Position numbers and translations under genes: made by a program. A stretch of 64,000 nucleotides of DNA, taken from contig NC_063166.1 in the NCBI RefSeq assembly GCF_023159225.1, forward strand, positions 45,005,149-45,069,148, read 5' to 3'. Positions 9,310 to 21,800 of the stretch are shown here, one piece after another; within the stretch, counting starts at the first letter, position 1; the number at the start of each line of letters is the position of its first letter. The notes beneath the pieces were generated by a model. It made no database searches, was not told the DNA's origin, and saw only the letters and a program-made list of their open reading frames with translations. The stretch comes from Perognathus longimembris pacificus (lineage: Eukaryota > Chordata > Mammalia > Rodentia > Heteromyidae).

Positions 9310-10578
9310 AAATAAACACTTCTGAAAAGAAGAAATAAAGATGGCAAAGAAACACATGAGGAAATGCTCACAATGCCTGGGCATAAAGGAATGCAAATAA
9401 AAACAACACTGAGCTATCACCTTACCCCAGTAAGAATGGCCTATATTCTGAATTCAGACATCAACAAATGCTGGTGGGGTTGTGCAGAAAGAAGAACCCT
9501 ACTGCACTGTGAAAGCTGTCTGGAAGTTCCTCAGAAATTAAACATAGACATACCCTATGACCTAGCCATACCACTCCTGGGCATCTATCCTGAACAATAG
9601 GAACCAGGATATGACAAGGACACCTGCACCTCCATGTTCATTGCTGCACTGTTCACAATAGACAAGATATGGAAACAACCCAGATGCCCCACTATAGATG
9701 AATGGATCAAAAAAATATGGTACCTGTACACAGTGGAATTAGAAGTGATAACATAATGGCATTTGCAGGGAAATGGACAGATCTTGAACAAATAATGTTG
9801 AGTGAGACAAGACTAGAACACAGACAACAAAGGTGCATGGTCTCCCTGATATGTGGATGTTAGGGGAGAAAATTAAAAAGCAGAGTGTGTCTGTAAAATA
9901 ACAAACATCTTTTCAAATTTTATTTCTACATGTTTTGGTCAGTGACTTTACATCATATGTTTAAAACCAAATAATTACTAAAAAAAAGAAAAATATCTAG
10001 GATAGTCCTAGCAGAGGATCACAATAGCTCAACAGCTACATACATATCATCATATGAGATGAGGCTAAGCAAAATGAACTCCAAGATATGGAAACAATAG
10101 GATTTTATTGTTGTTATTATTTTCAATGTACTATGTGAATCTCCTATGGCTTATCCCCGGTTGTTACTGTGTGTGATTTTGGTACACTGGGAATTGTATA
10201 TATGTTTATCTGAATTAGGGAAGGGAATGGGAACATCCAAATCGTGAGACAAAGAATAAGGGGCAAACCAACGCAATAGCGATACTCATAAGACAATATG
10301 TTGGAAAGGAACTGTACAACTAGCAGGCTGGGAGTGAGGGAAGGTGAGAGAAAAATGAGGGAGGGTGTAACAAGTATGACAATAAATGTACTCACTACCT
10401 TATTATGAAACTGTAATCCCTCTGTACATCACCTTGACAATAAAATTAAATTTATAAATAAATTGTAACTTTAAAATCTCAAAGAAAAACCTCAAAAATG
10501 CAAAAAAGGAACATTCAATTAATTTTAGCAATTTATTTTATCTAATAAATGACTAGTATCAATTCAACATAAAAAAAT
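9310..10578 (+). mobile_element. L1 3' part: ORF2 end, 3' UTR and likely 3' transduction
   Basis: ORF2 C-terminal sequence begins near 9320 and includes [19 protein letters not shown] and the Cys/His segment around LLHCESC. It continues as ELPYD-like [16 protein letters not shown] with frameshifts. The 3' UTR runs to the usual terminus with aataaa near 10438. About 105 bp of non-L1 sequence follow, with their own aataaa at about 10543 and an A tail at 10571-10578. The repeat aaaagtatcttcttta at 10579-10594 pairs with 5311-5326 (15/16). This is the second half of the insertion that starts at 5327. Confidence 0.75.
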
Positions 10579-11289
10579 AAAAGTATCTTCTTTAGTTGCC
10601 AAATATTTGTTTTACATTCTTTATTTTGTTCATTTCAAATTGAATTCCATTTTACCCAGAATTATACTTTGCATAGTTTAGACTTTTCATTTAAATTTTG
10701 TGGAATCTCATTTTATGGTTTTGTTTTCCTGAGATTTGTGTAGTGGTACATGATTCTTTGGAAAGAATATGCATTCTGTTTTCATTGGATAGTTTACTGT
10801 GCAAATGTCTGTCAGGTTGATTGATAGAATTAAAGTTCTATCTATTAATAAGAGTGTAATATTGATATCCACTATTTATTTATTTTTCTTTTCAATTTTG
10901 TTAGTTTTTGTCTTATGTATTTTAGTGTTTTGTTATTAACCATGAAAACACTTTAAATTTTTATGCCTTCTTAGTGTTTTAACCCTTTTGTCATTATGAA
11001 ATTTCCCTTGTCTCTAGTAATTGTTTTTATCTAAGTCTGATTTTCTTTAATATAGTTACCTGGTAGTCTGATGGGGATGGTCTGTATGGCACTCTATTTC
11101 AAAACCTTTACTTTCAACTTGCTATGTCTTTGCAGCTATCATATGTCTCTTATACATAGCATAATTGATCTTGTGATCTTGTTTACTCACTGAGTCTGAT
11201 AGTCTCTGTTTTTGAGTGTGACTTTAGTTGATTCACATTTAATCGCCATTGTTTGTAAGGTTAGATTTATGTCTGCCAGTTTACTACTG

Positions 11290-11360
11290 GTTATGTATAT
11301 GTATGTATGTATATATGTGTGTATATATATGTGTGTGTGTGTTTGTGTGTATGTATATAT
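11290..11360. repeat. (TG/TA)n microsatellite
   Basis: Mixed TATG and TG repeats within the old L1. Confidence 0.9.
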
Positions 11361-11885
11361 CTCATGTCTCTGGCATTCCTTCTTTACTGCCTTCTTTTGT
11401 GTTAATAATTATTTTTAATGTGTTCATTTAATTGGTTTGTGTTTCTTTTCTATGGTTTTTGAGTTGTTTTTAGTGGTTGCTCTAAGGATTATAACTATCC
11501 TAATTTATTGTAATCTGCCTCAGGTTAATACACACATAATTATGATAAATTTTGGAAATTGTTTCAGTGTAGCTCCATTTCCTCTTCCCTGCTTCGTGCT
11601 ATTATTGTCGTATCTATTATATCAATAATCTGCTTTATTGCTTTATATAATCTATCTTTTAAAGCAGCTAAGAAAAAAGGGAAAAAAGTAATATAATTAT
11701 AGTCTTTTATACTCACCTACATATTTACCAATTACGGTAGCCTTTATTTCTTCCTGTGGATTTCAGTTTATTGTGTGGTATAATTTCCCTTCAGCCTGAA
11801 GCCTCCCTGTAGTCTTTCTTGTAGAGCACATCTGGCAGCAATGAATTTTCTTGTTTTTTCCCTTTTTTTTTTCTTAATTGGTTTG

Positions 11886-11906
11886 TATTTATTTATTTAT
11901 TTATTT
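11886..11906. repeat. (TTTA)n short repeat
   Basis: Five TTTA units in the old L1 background. Confidence 0.9.
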
Positions 11907-11985
11907 GAAGAATAGTTTTGCTATACATAGAGTTCTTGGCTGACAGCTTTATGTTTCAGAACTTTAAATATAAAACTAGAGTAGA

Positions 11986-12215
11986 TCTTTTTTGTGCTGG
12001 TCCTGGGTCTTGAACTCAGAGTCTGGGCCTCATCCCTGAGCTTTTATACTCAAGCCTAGAGCTCTACCACTTGAGCCACAGCTCCACGTATGGCCTTTTT
12101 GTTTTGGTAGTTCATTGGAGATACTAATCTCATGAAATTATTTGCCACTGTGGACTTCAAACCAAGATTTCAGGTCTCGGCCTCCTGAGTAGCTCGGATT
12201 ATAGGCTTTTTTTCC
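11986..12215 (-). mobile_element. 7SL/tRNA-like dimeric SINE
   Basis: A minus-strand copy inside L1M sequence. The right half is at about 11995-12095 (gagccacagctcca motif) and the B1-like left half at 12110-12215 (gcctcctgagtagct motif). Confidence 0.85.
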
Positions 12216-12329
12216 TTCTTCCATGTGAAATCTATTGTCTACCCTTGTAGTAATCTTTAAATTTTTGTTGTACTTTTGCTTTAGAATGTTTGTTTTGTTT
12301 TAGTTCATGTTTAAAAAAACTATTGAGAA

Positions 12330-12390
12330 GGTGATGAGCAGGGGTTTACAGTTACATAAGTAAGGTAATGAGTATATTTATTTGCTCTTT
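12330..12390 (-). mobile_element. Short L1 3' end remnant
   Basis: aggtgatgagcaggggtttacagttacataag resembles the old L1 tail seen at 23320-23370. Only about 60 bp are recognisable. Confidence 0.6.
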
Positions 12391-12391
12391 G

Positions 12392-12625
12392 GTGTTGGGG
12401 TTGGGGCTTAAACTGAGGACCTGCCTTCTGCTTTCCCTTATCCTTTTCACTCAAAGTTGGTGCTCTGCCACTTGAGCCATACCTCCATTTGTAGCCTTTT
12501 GGTAGTTAATTGGAGGTAAAAGTCTCATGGGCTTATCTGTCTGGGCTGGCTTTGAACTGTGCTCCTCAGCTATCAGCCTCCTGAGTAGCTAAAATTCCAG
12601 CAGTAATCCACCAGTGCCTGGTGCC
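12392..12625 (-). mobile_element. 7SL/tRNA-like dimeric SINE
   Basis: A full-length but diverged minus-strand copy. It has the tgccacttgagccatacctcc right half and the tcagcctcctgagtagctaa left half, ending at cagtgcctggtgcc. Confidence 0.85.
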
Positions 12626-12639
12626 TTTATTGAGATTCT

Positions 12640-13760
12640 TTATTTACTGTTCATTGTTGTCTTATTTTCTCTAATCATTTAGAAACAATTTCCTTCATTG
12701 TTTGAACATACTCATAATAACTACTTAGCAAATTTTGTTAACTGGGCTCCACATCTATACAGTAACTTCTATTGAAGATTTTCTATTTATTTTTATGTCT
12801 TGTATTTTTTTGGTGAATAGAAATTTTACATAATACATTCTACCAAATATTGATTATGACCTTTTCTTTCTGCTTTATTTTGTTGTTATTGTTATCAAGG
12901 ACCTTTCCTACACAATCTGCTTTTTGTATGTATGCTTGCTGAAGTCTTTACATACTTAATTTTGTTTCTTGTTTTATTTTTTATTATTTTTAAGCTTAGC
13001 TTCCTGGTGTTCTTCTTGGTAGTTATGAAGTGTACTGTCTAGATAATGATTTTTCAGAAGCAGTGTTCATCTCTCTTGACCCAAGGGTGCTCATAGTCAA
13101 TGCTGACGGATCTGTTCAATCCAATTCAATGATTCTCCTGGATTTCCTTTATGTCAGGATCTTTCATGTTTCCTGTACAAGCCTGACAACTCCAGGTCAG
13201 CCAAGCATAGGGGAAGGTGATCTTCCCATTGCATTTCTGGCTAGTCCTCCAAATGCTTAGCTCATCCTAAGAAGTTTCTCATAAGAGTATCACTTCAGAC
13301 TATTGGAAAGCCTGAGCTTTCCTGTTTGTTTGGCATTGAAACTGTTACTTATCATGCATTGATTATCAGGTTTTGACACTGAGTTCCAAATCAAGTTATC
13401 CCTCAGTAATGTAGATGAGAGGCTTGCTATGGATAACAGGATGCTGTCAACAGCCTGTCGTACCTGGGAGAACTACTGTATAATTGGCCCAGAGATGAGG
13501 GCAGGTGGAAGAGGTCAGTCCCAGGCACAAACGGTCCAAATTTCCACTGTTCTTTTAGTTTGTTCAAAGCCTTTTGTCAGTTTTCAGGGTCAATTTCCTG
13601 GTTGTTTTGATAATATTGCCCAGTATTTTAGTTGTCTCAGGGAGGAGATTTGATGACTTCCTTTGTCAGTCAAGCTAAAGCTTTCATATCCATATGATTT
13701 TCTTAATTTTTGTGCAAATCGTTCTCCATTTATATTAGTGCATAAGATATTTTAAAAAAT
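12640..13760 (-). mobile_element. Probable 5' region of the ancient L1M
   Basis: On the plus strand, tttctctaatcatttagaaacaatttccttcattg and following blocks resemble the 5' UTR/ORF1-proximal region of old L1s in reverse orientation, around ggctccacatctatacagtaacttct. The match fades after about 13000. The 5' limit near 13760 is approximate. The ~75-residue frames at 13030-13260 and 13429-13653 have no recognisable homology. Confidence 0.5.
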
Positions 13761-14721
13761 TTATTTTCTTTCAAGGTCAATTCTAGGCAAATTTAGGTTG
13801 AGGAGAGAGACAGAGATGGAGAGACAGAGATGATAGAGAGCAGAGTTTGAGCTTCCGTTTACTTGTCATACTCGACCAATTCACTGGATTAACTGATGCA
13901 GTTGTGTAATTTAATTATATGCTATGTAAACCAACAAACACTAAGCCTGGAAAGGGAACAGACGCTAGGGAAACAAAATTACATGCTTTGAGAAGATTCA
14001 ATAAGTGTGAGTTGCCAAAAATTGCTGTTGAACTAGATGTGGGTGAGGCAGCAATAAATGATTGTTGAAAAAATAGAATATGGGAGAACCTTGCCTTCAG
14101 ATTACTTCATTAATGTTTTAAATTTTTATTAGAAAATTGGAGACTAGAATTCAAAGATAATTATGAAAATGCCGAAGAAAGTTGATGGAGAATATTTTTT
14201 TCAAATTTTTATTATCAAACTGATGTACAGAGAGGTTACAGTTTCATACATTAGGCATTGGATACATTTCTTGTACTATTTGTTACCTCGTCCCTGATTC
14301 CCCCCTCCTCCCCCTTTCCTTCCCCCCCCCCCCAATGAGGTGTTCAGTTCACTTACACCAAACAGTTTTGCAAGTATTGCTTTTGTAGTTGTTTGTCTTT
14401 TTTTACCCTGTGTCTCTCGATTTTGGTATTTCCTTTCAATTTCCTAGTTCTAATACTTGTATTAGAACTTGTATTAGGTTTCCAATATACTCAGATAACA
14501 TTACAGAGATAGTGTAGATACAACCACAGGAAGGTGATACAAGAACATCATCAATAGTAGAAGCCACAGATACACATGGGACGTTGAAAGTAGTTACAAC
14601 TGTGATATAACAATCGTTTCCATAACATGGAGTTCATTTCACTTAGCATCATCTTATGTGATCATAAGGGTATAGCTATTGGACCCTTGTGATCCTCTGC
14701 TGTGACTTGCCTAAACCTGTG

Positions 14722-17700
14722 CTAATTATTCCCAATAAGGGAGACCATAGAGTCCATGTTTCTTTGGGTCTGGCTCACTTCACTTAGTATAATTTTTTCC
14801 AAGTCCTTCCATTTCCTTACAAATAGGGCAATGTCATTCTTTCTGATAGAGGCATAAAATTCCATTGTGTATATGTACCACATTTTCCTGATCCATTCGT
14901 CTACTGAGGGGCATTTGGTTGGTTCCAGATTCTAGCTATGACAAATTGTGCTGCAATGAACATTGTTGTGCTGGTGGCTTTAGTGTGATTTTGTTTGTGT
15001 TCTTTTGGATAGATACCCAAAAGTGGGGTTTCTGGGTCATAGGGGAGTTCTATATTTAGCCTTCTGAGGAATCTCCACACTGCTTGCCAGAGTGGCTGAA
15101 CCAGTTTACATTCCCACCAACAATGAAGTAGGGTTCCCTTTTGGCCACATCCCCTCCAACAATTGTTAGTGTTAGTTTTCTTGATATATGACATTCTTAC
15201 TGGGGTGAGATGTTGTTTTGATTTGCATTTCTTTTATGGCCAGTGATGTAGAGCACTTTTTCATATGTCTCCTGGCCATTCTCATTTCCTTATCAGAGAA
15301 GTCTCTTTGTAAGTCTTTAGCCCACTTGATGAGGGGCCTATTGGTTCTTTGTGGTTTTGTTTTGGAGGAAGGTAATTTTTTTAGTTCTGCATATATTTTA
15401 GATATGAGGCCTTTGTCCGTTGAATGGCTGGTAAAGATCTTCTACCAGTCTGTGGGCTTTCTGTTTATCTTGTGAGCTATGTCCTTTGCCATGCAGAAGC
15501 TCTGCAGTATGATGCAGTCCCATTTGTCTAACCTTTCTTTGATTTGTAGCCTTTCTGGGTCTTTGTTAAGGAAGTTCCGTCCTGCGCCAAGGAGCCCAAG
15601 TGTTTCTCCTACTCCTTCCTTTAGTGTTTTAGGGTGTCTGTTTTGATTTTGAGGTCTTTAATCCATTTGGAATTGATTTTGGTGCAGGGAGATATATAAG
15701 GATCTAGTTTTAGTTTGTTGCATGTGTTGAACCAGTTTTGCCAGCACCATTTGTTAAAGAGGCTATCTTTCTTCCAAACTATTGTTTTAGTTCCTTTATC
15801 AAAGTTTAAGTAGGCGTAGTTCTGTGGGTTCATTTCTGGGTCTTCAATTCTTTTCCATTGGTCTTCAGGCCTATTCCGGTGCCAATACCAAGCTGTTTTT
15901 GTTACTATAGCTTTATAATACAGCTTGAAGTTGGGTATTGTAATTCCTCCAGCACTGTTCTTTCTTTTTAGGATTGTTTTTGCTATTCTAGGTTTTTTAT
16001 TGTTCCATATGAATTTCTGGCTTACTTCCTCTATTTCATTAAAAAATGGTGTTGGGATATTAATGGGCATTGCATTGAATTTGTAGATAGCAGTTGGCAA
16101 TATTGCCATTTTGATTACATTAATCCTCCCAATCCAGGAGCATGGGAGGTTTTTTCATTTCCTTAGTTCTGACTTAATTTTGTTTTTCAAGCTTTTAAAG
16201 TTCTCATCAAAGAGGTCTTTCACTTCTTTGGTTAAGGTTATTCCTAGGTATTTTATGTTTTTTGGGGCTATTGCAAAAGGAGTTGCTTTCCTGATTTCAG
16301 CCTCCGTCTTTGGGTCATTAGCATAGAGAAAGGCCGTTGATTTCTGAGGGTTTATTTTATATCCTGCAACTTTGCCAAAGTTTTGGATCAGCTCTAGTAG
16401 CTTGGGGGTAGAGTCTATGGGATTCTTTAGGTATAGGATCATGTCATCTTCAACGAGAGAAAGTTTAACTTCATCTTTTCCTATTTGGATCCCCTTTATA
16501 TTTTCTTCTTTCCTAATTGCTCTGGCTAGGAATTCTAGTACTATGTTGAAGAGCAGGGGAGAGGGTGGACATCCCTGCCTTGTTCCTGATTTTAAAGGGA
16601 ATGGCTTTAGTTTTTCACCATTTAGAGTTATGCTTGCTGTTGGTTTGTCATAAACTGCCTTGATTATATTCAGGAATGTTCCCTGGAATCCCAGTTTTTC
16701 CAGGGCTTTTAGCATAAATGGGTGCTGGATTTTATCGAATGCTTTTTCCGCATCCAGAGATAAAACCATGTGGTTCTTTACCTTGCTCTGGTTGATGTGG
16801 TGGATTACATTAACTGATTTGCGTATATTGAACCAACTTTGCATCCCTGGGATGAATCCAGTTTGATCGTGGTGTATGATTTTTTTTGATGACCTGTTGA
16901 AGTCAATTGGCCAGAATTTCATTGAGGATTTTGTGTCTATGTTCATCAGGGAAATCGGTCTATAGTCCTCTTTCTGTGATGAGTCCCTGCCTGGTTTTGG
17001 GATGAGGGTTATACTGGCACAGAATGTGTCTGGTAGTGAACGTTCTCTTTCAATTTCATTGAATAGTTTGAGAAATATTGGTGTGAGTTCTGTTTTGAAG
17101 GCCTTGTAGAATTCTGCAGTGTATCCGTCTGGACCTGGGCTTTTCTTGGATGGGAGATCACTTATTGCTGTTTCTATTTCATTACTGGATATGGGTCTGT
17201 TTAGAAGGTTTAAATCTTCATGGTTGAGTTTGGGGATATCAATTTTTTCTAGGAAATCATCCGTTTCTTCCAAGTTCTCGAATTTGTTGGCATAAAGGTT
17301 GGCAAAATAGTCCCTTATTATTTTCTGAATTTCAGTTATTTCTGTGGTGATGTTACCTGTTTCATCTCTTATCTTGTTTATTTGAGTGTGCTGCCTTCTT
17401 TTTTTGGTCAGGCTTGCCAGGGGTCTGTCTATCTTGTTGATTTTTTCAAAGAACCAACTCTTTGTTTTTTTGATTCTTTCGATGGTTTTTTTTTTTGTCT
17501 CTAATTCATTTAATTCTGATTTGATTTTAATTATTTGCTTCCATCTATTGACTTGGGGTTTGGCTTGTTGTTCTCTTTCAAGGAAATTAAGGTGCTTCCT
17601 TAAATTATTGAGTTGCTGTTTCTCCAGTTTGTTGGTGTATGCACTCAGAGATATAAATTTTCCTCTGAGTACTGCCTTTGCTGTGTCCCAAAGGAGCTGG

Positions 17701-18547
17701 TACTTTGTGTCCTCATGGTTGAATTCCATAAACATTTGAATTTCCGTTTTAATTTCTTCAATGACCCACGGATGGTTCAGCAGTGTGTTGTTTAGTCTCC
17801 ATGAATTGTAGGATTTTCTGTGGTGGCTGTTTGAGTTGAGCTCTAATTTTTTTCCATTGTGATCTGAGAGAATGCAGGGAATGGTTTTGATATTTCTGAA
17901 TTTGTACAGATTTTCTTTGTGCCCTAAGATGTGATCTATTTTGGAGAATGTTCCATGTGCTGTGAAGAAGAATGTGTATTCTGTTGTTGCTGGGTGGAAT
18001 ATTCTGTAAATGTCAATTAAGTCTAGTTGGTCTATGCAATTATTTAGTTCTGTGATTTCTTTGTTCAGTTTTTGTCGTGTTGATCTGTCCAGAGGTGATA
18101 GTGGAGTGTTAAAGTCCCCAACTATCAATGTGTTTGGGTCTATGAGTGTTTTTAGAGTCAGTAATGTTTGTTTGATGAAGTTGGGTGCTCCTGTATTTGG
18201 TGTGTAGATATTTAGAATGGTTATATCTTCCTGTAGGAGAGATCCCTTTACTAGTATGTAGTAATCCTCTTTGTCTCTTCTTACCTTTTTAAATTTGAAG
18301 TCAATTTTGTCTGATACTAGGATTGCAACTCCAGCCTTCTTATGGGGGCCATTTGCTTGATAGATTTGTTTCCAGCCTTTCACTTTTAGAAGATGTTTAC
18401 TTTTGCTGGATAGATGAGTCTCTTGGAGGCAGCAGGAAGATGGATCTTGATTTTTGATCCAACTTATGAGCCTATGTCGTTTGATTGGAGAATTAAGTCC
18501 ATTAATGTTGGAGTCAGGATTGAAAGATGATCGTTTGTTCCTTTCAT
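14722..18547 (-). pseudogene. L1 ORF2 (endonuclease-reverse transcriptase), frameshifted
   Basis: The inferred start ATG is at 18547-18545 and the stop at 14724-14722. A 1-bp frameshift comes soon after the first ~12 codons, then a long frame down to 16155. Endonuclease motifs are present: [39 protein letters not shown] and LSDHN. So are RT motifs: [43 protein letters not shown] and [15 protein letters not shown]. The catalytic box at 16443-16454 reads VEDD instead of FADD. Later frames give [19 protein letters not shown] (16109-15621) and the Cys/His segment [18 protein letters not shown] (about 15160-15105). Breaks include a 1-bp loss near 15630 and an 11-bp loss near 15212 relative to the 57-kb copy. 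It is not functional. Confidence 0.95.
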
Positions 18548-18599
18548 TATCACTATCTTGTTAAAAGCTGTGTCTTCCCATTTCTTAATCTGATGTTTA

Positions 18600-18829
18600 C
18601 TATTTAGGGTTCATTTTTCTATCTGTATTGGGATCTTGATTATTTTCCCTGTATAGTACATCTTTGAGGATTTTCTGTAAAGCTGGTTTGGTGGAGATAT
18701 ATTGATTCCGTTTTTCCTTACTGTGGAAGACTTTTATTTGACCTTTGGCTACGAATGAGAGTTTGGCTGGGTACAGTATTCTTGGTTGGTAGTTATTTTT
18801 ATTTAGTGTTTGGTATACCTCATTCCAGG
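18600..18829 (-). pseudogene. L1 ORF1 C-terminal tail (truncated)
   Basis: Reading the minus strand in one frame from the 5' end of the L1 gives about 75 codons ending at the TAG at 18602-18600. They include AWNEVYQTLNKNNYQPRILY, PAKLSFVAKGQIKVF and STKPALQKILKDVLYRENN. This matches the C-terminal domain of L1 ORF1p, the RNA-binding chaperone that coats L1 RNA. The coiled coil, RRM and start are missing because the insertion is 5'-truncated here. The stop lies ~52 bp before the ORF2 start, which is normal L1 spacing. Confidence 0.9.
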
Positions 18830-18850
18830 CTCTGATGGAGAATATTTTTT

Positions 18851-21800
18851 ATCTTTGTTATCATGTTCAAAAGAAACACATTGGCCTTTTGTAAAAAAGT
18901 CAGAAGAAAAAATATATTTAAGTTTGAAGCTATAATAAACTATTGACCAATGAGTCTCAGGTACCATTTAACTAAATTGTTGGATTTTTATTGGTTTAAC
19001 TCATGGAGGTTCCTAGCAAAATATATTTCAATTTCTTGGCACAGTGTATTGTGCTTATTTAAAAGTCTTAAATATCCCTCTTCAGCTGTCCTTTGCATAT
19101 CAAATAATCTCATTATCATTTGCAAAATAAGAAACAAAAGAGCCATCTAGCTAACATTATGAAGTTGAGAATATTATACTGAAATCATGCTGACTGTTAT
19201 GATGGAATCATTGCTTATGCCCATGGTTTTAAGCAATATCTGAAAGATGAGAGGAAGAGCAAAAGAGAAGGCATTTTTAAACTGAAGTAGATTTGACTGA
19301 AGTCTGCCTTCATACTTCAGCAATGAAATTTTGTCCAAAGTGGCCTCCTTGTAATGAACTACATACACTCTTGCTTGATGTGCAAGTAGGTTCTAACCTA
19401 ACCTAAGAATAAACAAAGAATAAACTAAGAATAAACAAAGCAATGAACCTTAGCTATACTGAGGCTAAAGGTTGTCAAATTATGCTTGAATAAGGCAAAT
19501 ATGCAAGCAGACACCAACCAGATATTCTTTGTCCTTCATTTCTTATTTGTCTAGTCATAAATATAGGTTACTACATCATAGGTGGGATATTATGAATTTG
19601 GTCAAAGGCTGTTTTATTTCTTGCTCAAATAAAATTTCCTAAACCCAAACCAAAACTATTTAGGGTATTACACATCACATTATTTGTAAATGATTTTCTT
19701 GTATTATCCAAGTATTTGGTTATTTGAGTGGTTATGAGTCCTAGTCAGAAAAGGGATTTATTTACTTGGTTATTATTGCAGGTACCTAGGGAGATCTGGC
19801 CCTCTGGCTGGACACTATCTCTAGCACTGCTGTTGATGTGTTGAGTTAACTCAAGGTTCTGGTCTCCATTTCCTACCCCACAACTGAGGAAGAAATGCAC
19901 AACTGCAGTTAGGACTGCAGGTGATTTGGCCATTGACCCATGTCAGGGAATCCTTACTGGGAACAGAGAAAGCCAGGCTCTTCGCTCTGCATGGCAACTA
20001 GAACTGCCATGTGGATAGTGCTGCTCCTCAGTAAGCAGGCCCAGGGATGACCTTTATACCACAAGAAGAAATGCAATCATTCCCTTGAATTTGTCTTTGT
20101 AGAGTCAAGATAATTTGGTGGTTGAAGCCTAAAAGATAGACCAACTACAGGTTTGAGTCCAGAGCACTGAGACAATTCTTTGAATGGCCAGGGGCCACAT
20201 GGCCTATCTCAATTTACCAAGGCAATGTTTTTAGTCAAGAATTCAATGTGGCCATGAGCATGTGCATTCACATAGAGTGTTTTATTCTTTCTTTAAGCAT
20301 TTGTGGTGACTCATACATGGCTGGTCAATGAGTCTCCTGTCTGGAATCTATATAAGGTATTTTCCATGTCAAGTGGACAGATGCGTTTCCTGCCTTCCAC
20401 TCTGCACCTGAGAATTTACTCATTTCAAGTCCTGCTTCTTTATCTAATGTGAATGTTAGGGTAGCATGCCCTAACATCTTTGCTTTTGTTAAGATAGGTC
20501 TTTTGAGGACAGAAAGGCACAGTATGTCTGTGATGTTTCAATGATGGATGTTCATTGAAGGAGGAGAAAATTGAGGTTGGTACAACTTGTAGTGCCCTTT
20601 CAAACCACATTGGACAGAAGTTGGTGGACTCCAGACTAGGGCTGAGCTATTTGTAGTGGTCATCAGAAAAGGGATGAGAAAAAAAAATCTCTGGGAAAGC
20701 ACCCGGGACTGTTATAATTTTACATTTTGAAAATGATCAACTTGATAAGTGGATTGGAGTATGACAAGAACCTTTTGATATGTGCTTCAAGTGCATTGTC
20801 CCCATTGATTTCTGTACATACACAACATTTTTCAAAAGCAGCATGGGAATTCCATTCTCTATATAGAAAGGCTCATAGCTGAGTTGCCATAAGCTTGGGG
20901 CTCTTTATTTGCTTGTGCAGTGTGAATCTGGGTCTAGTGTCTCAGGCTTTTATCTACAATGAGGAAACCAATGAGGCTTTGAATGAGGAAAAAAAGGAGT
21001 ATAGGAAGACAGTGCGGCCATTTTCTCTCTAGTGGCATTCAACTGGGAAGAAACATCTTAGCATGGACTCTGAAATCAGCCCCAGTGATCTTGGAGGTCT
21101 AATGACATTTTAGAACGTGTGAATTTCGTTAGGAAACTTGTTAAACAGCCAGGGAACAAGAAGCTCCAAGTTTTCTGCTGAGCATCAGAATGGGGTATTT
21201 CTGCATTTGGAGGGTTTGCCTGCCTTCTACCCACTGTATCTCTGCTATCATATTGTAATCACCCAGTTCTTCCCCATTAGGTTTTTTTTTTTTTTGCACC
21301 ATTATTCCAAGAGAAAGGAAAAAAAATGTGACCAGAGTGTTACGTACAAGGGCCCCTTTGGAGTATGTTTCCCTCCCTCCCTCTCAGACATCCAAACTCC
21401 TTCAAAGAAGACAATAGCATTTCTCCACTTGCTTCACCTGTCGGAAATCTGCTCTCTTCCAAACAGCATTTTATTCCTTTGCATTTCTTTTCAGAATCAC
21501 TATGAGAGACAATATTTTGATTCTCTCTCTTCTGTGGTTGGTCTCTGTGTTTCTCTTTGCCTCTCTCTCTCTCTTCCCTTCCTCTCTGTCCTTTTCTGCC
21601 ATGGCTAGCTTCTAACCCTCCTCTGATCCTGGGGAGGGAACATTATACTTCCTTATTTGTGGCTGTGCAGTCATTTCCATGGCAACCGACCCATGGCCCA
21701 TGTATGAGCTCGTGCCTTCATGCCTTTGTCATAGGATTGTGCAAGAGAAAAGGCCTTTATTAAAGCTGAGTGCCTGCGGGTCCCCTCCCGCAGCCTGTTC

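Larger units (their letters stand above)
10579..12320 (-). mobile_element. Ancient L1M ORF2 N-terminal (endonuclease) region
   Basis: The minus-strand sequence continues the old L1 exactly where 5326 breaks off. Landmarks on the plus strand are aatatgcattctgttttcattgg, then tttaatcgccattgtttg-type ORF2-start sequence. Then come tcttgtagagcacatctggcagcaatgaatttt and agagttcttggctgacag, typical of the ORF1-ORF2 area of L1M elements. A SINE (11986-12215) interrupts it. Confidence 0.8.
14201..18832 (-). mobile_element. Near-complete young L1, 4.6 kb, perfect 18-bp TSD
   Basis: A minus-strand L1, 5'-truncated within the end of ORF1. In transcription order it holds an ORF1 tail, a ~52-bp spacer, ORF2 and a 3' UTR with a C-rich (G-rich on the sense strand) tract at 14300-14334. 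The TSD tgatggagaatatttttt is at 14183-14200 and 18833-18850. The nick site implied on the plus strand is TTTTTT/AT, matching the TTTT/A preference of L1 endonuclease. It is close in sequence to the L1 at 57867-59881, so both belong to one subfamily. Confidence 0.97.

Noticed and set aside
20453..20475. Short hairpin tgttaggg...ccctaaca as terminator or miRNA precursor
   Set aside because: Arms of 8 bp with a 7-bp loop are too short for a miRNA precursor, and a bacterial-type terminator does not apply here.
21138..21608. 156-codon frame in unique sequence
   Set aside because: No known domain, no splice context and a low-complexity end. Frames of this length are expected by chance in 64 kb.
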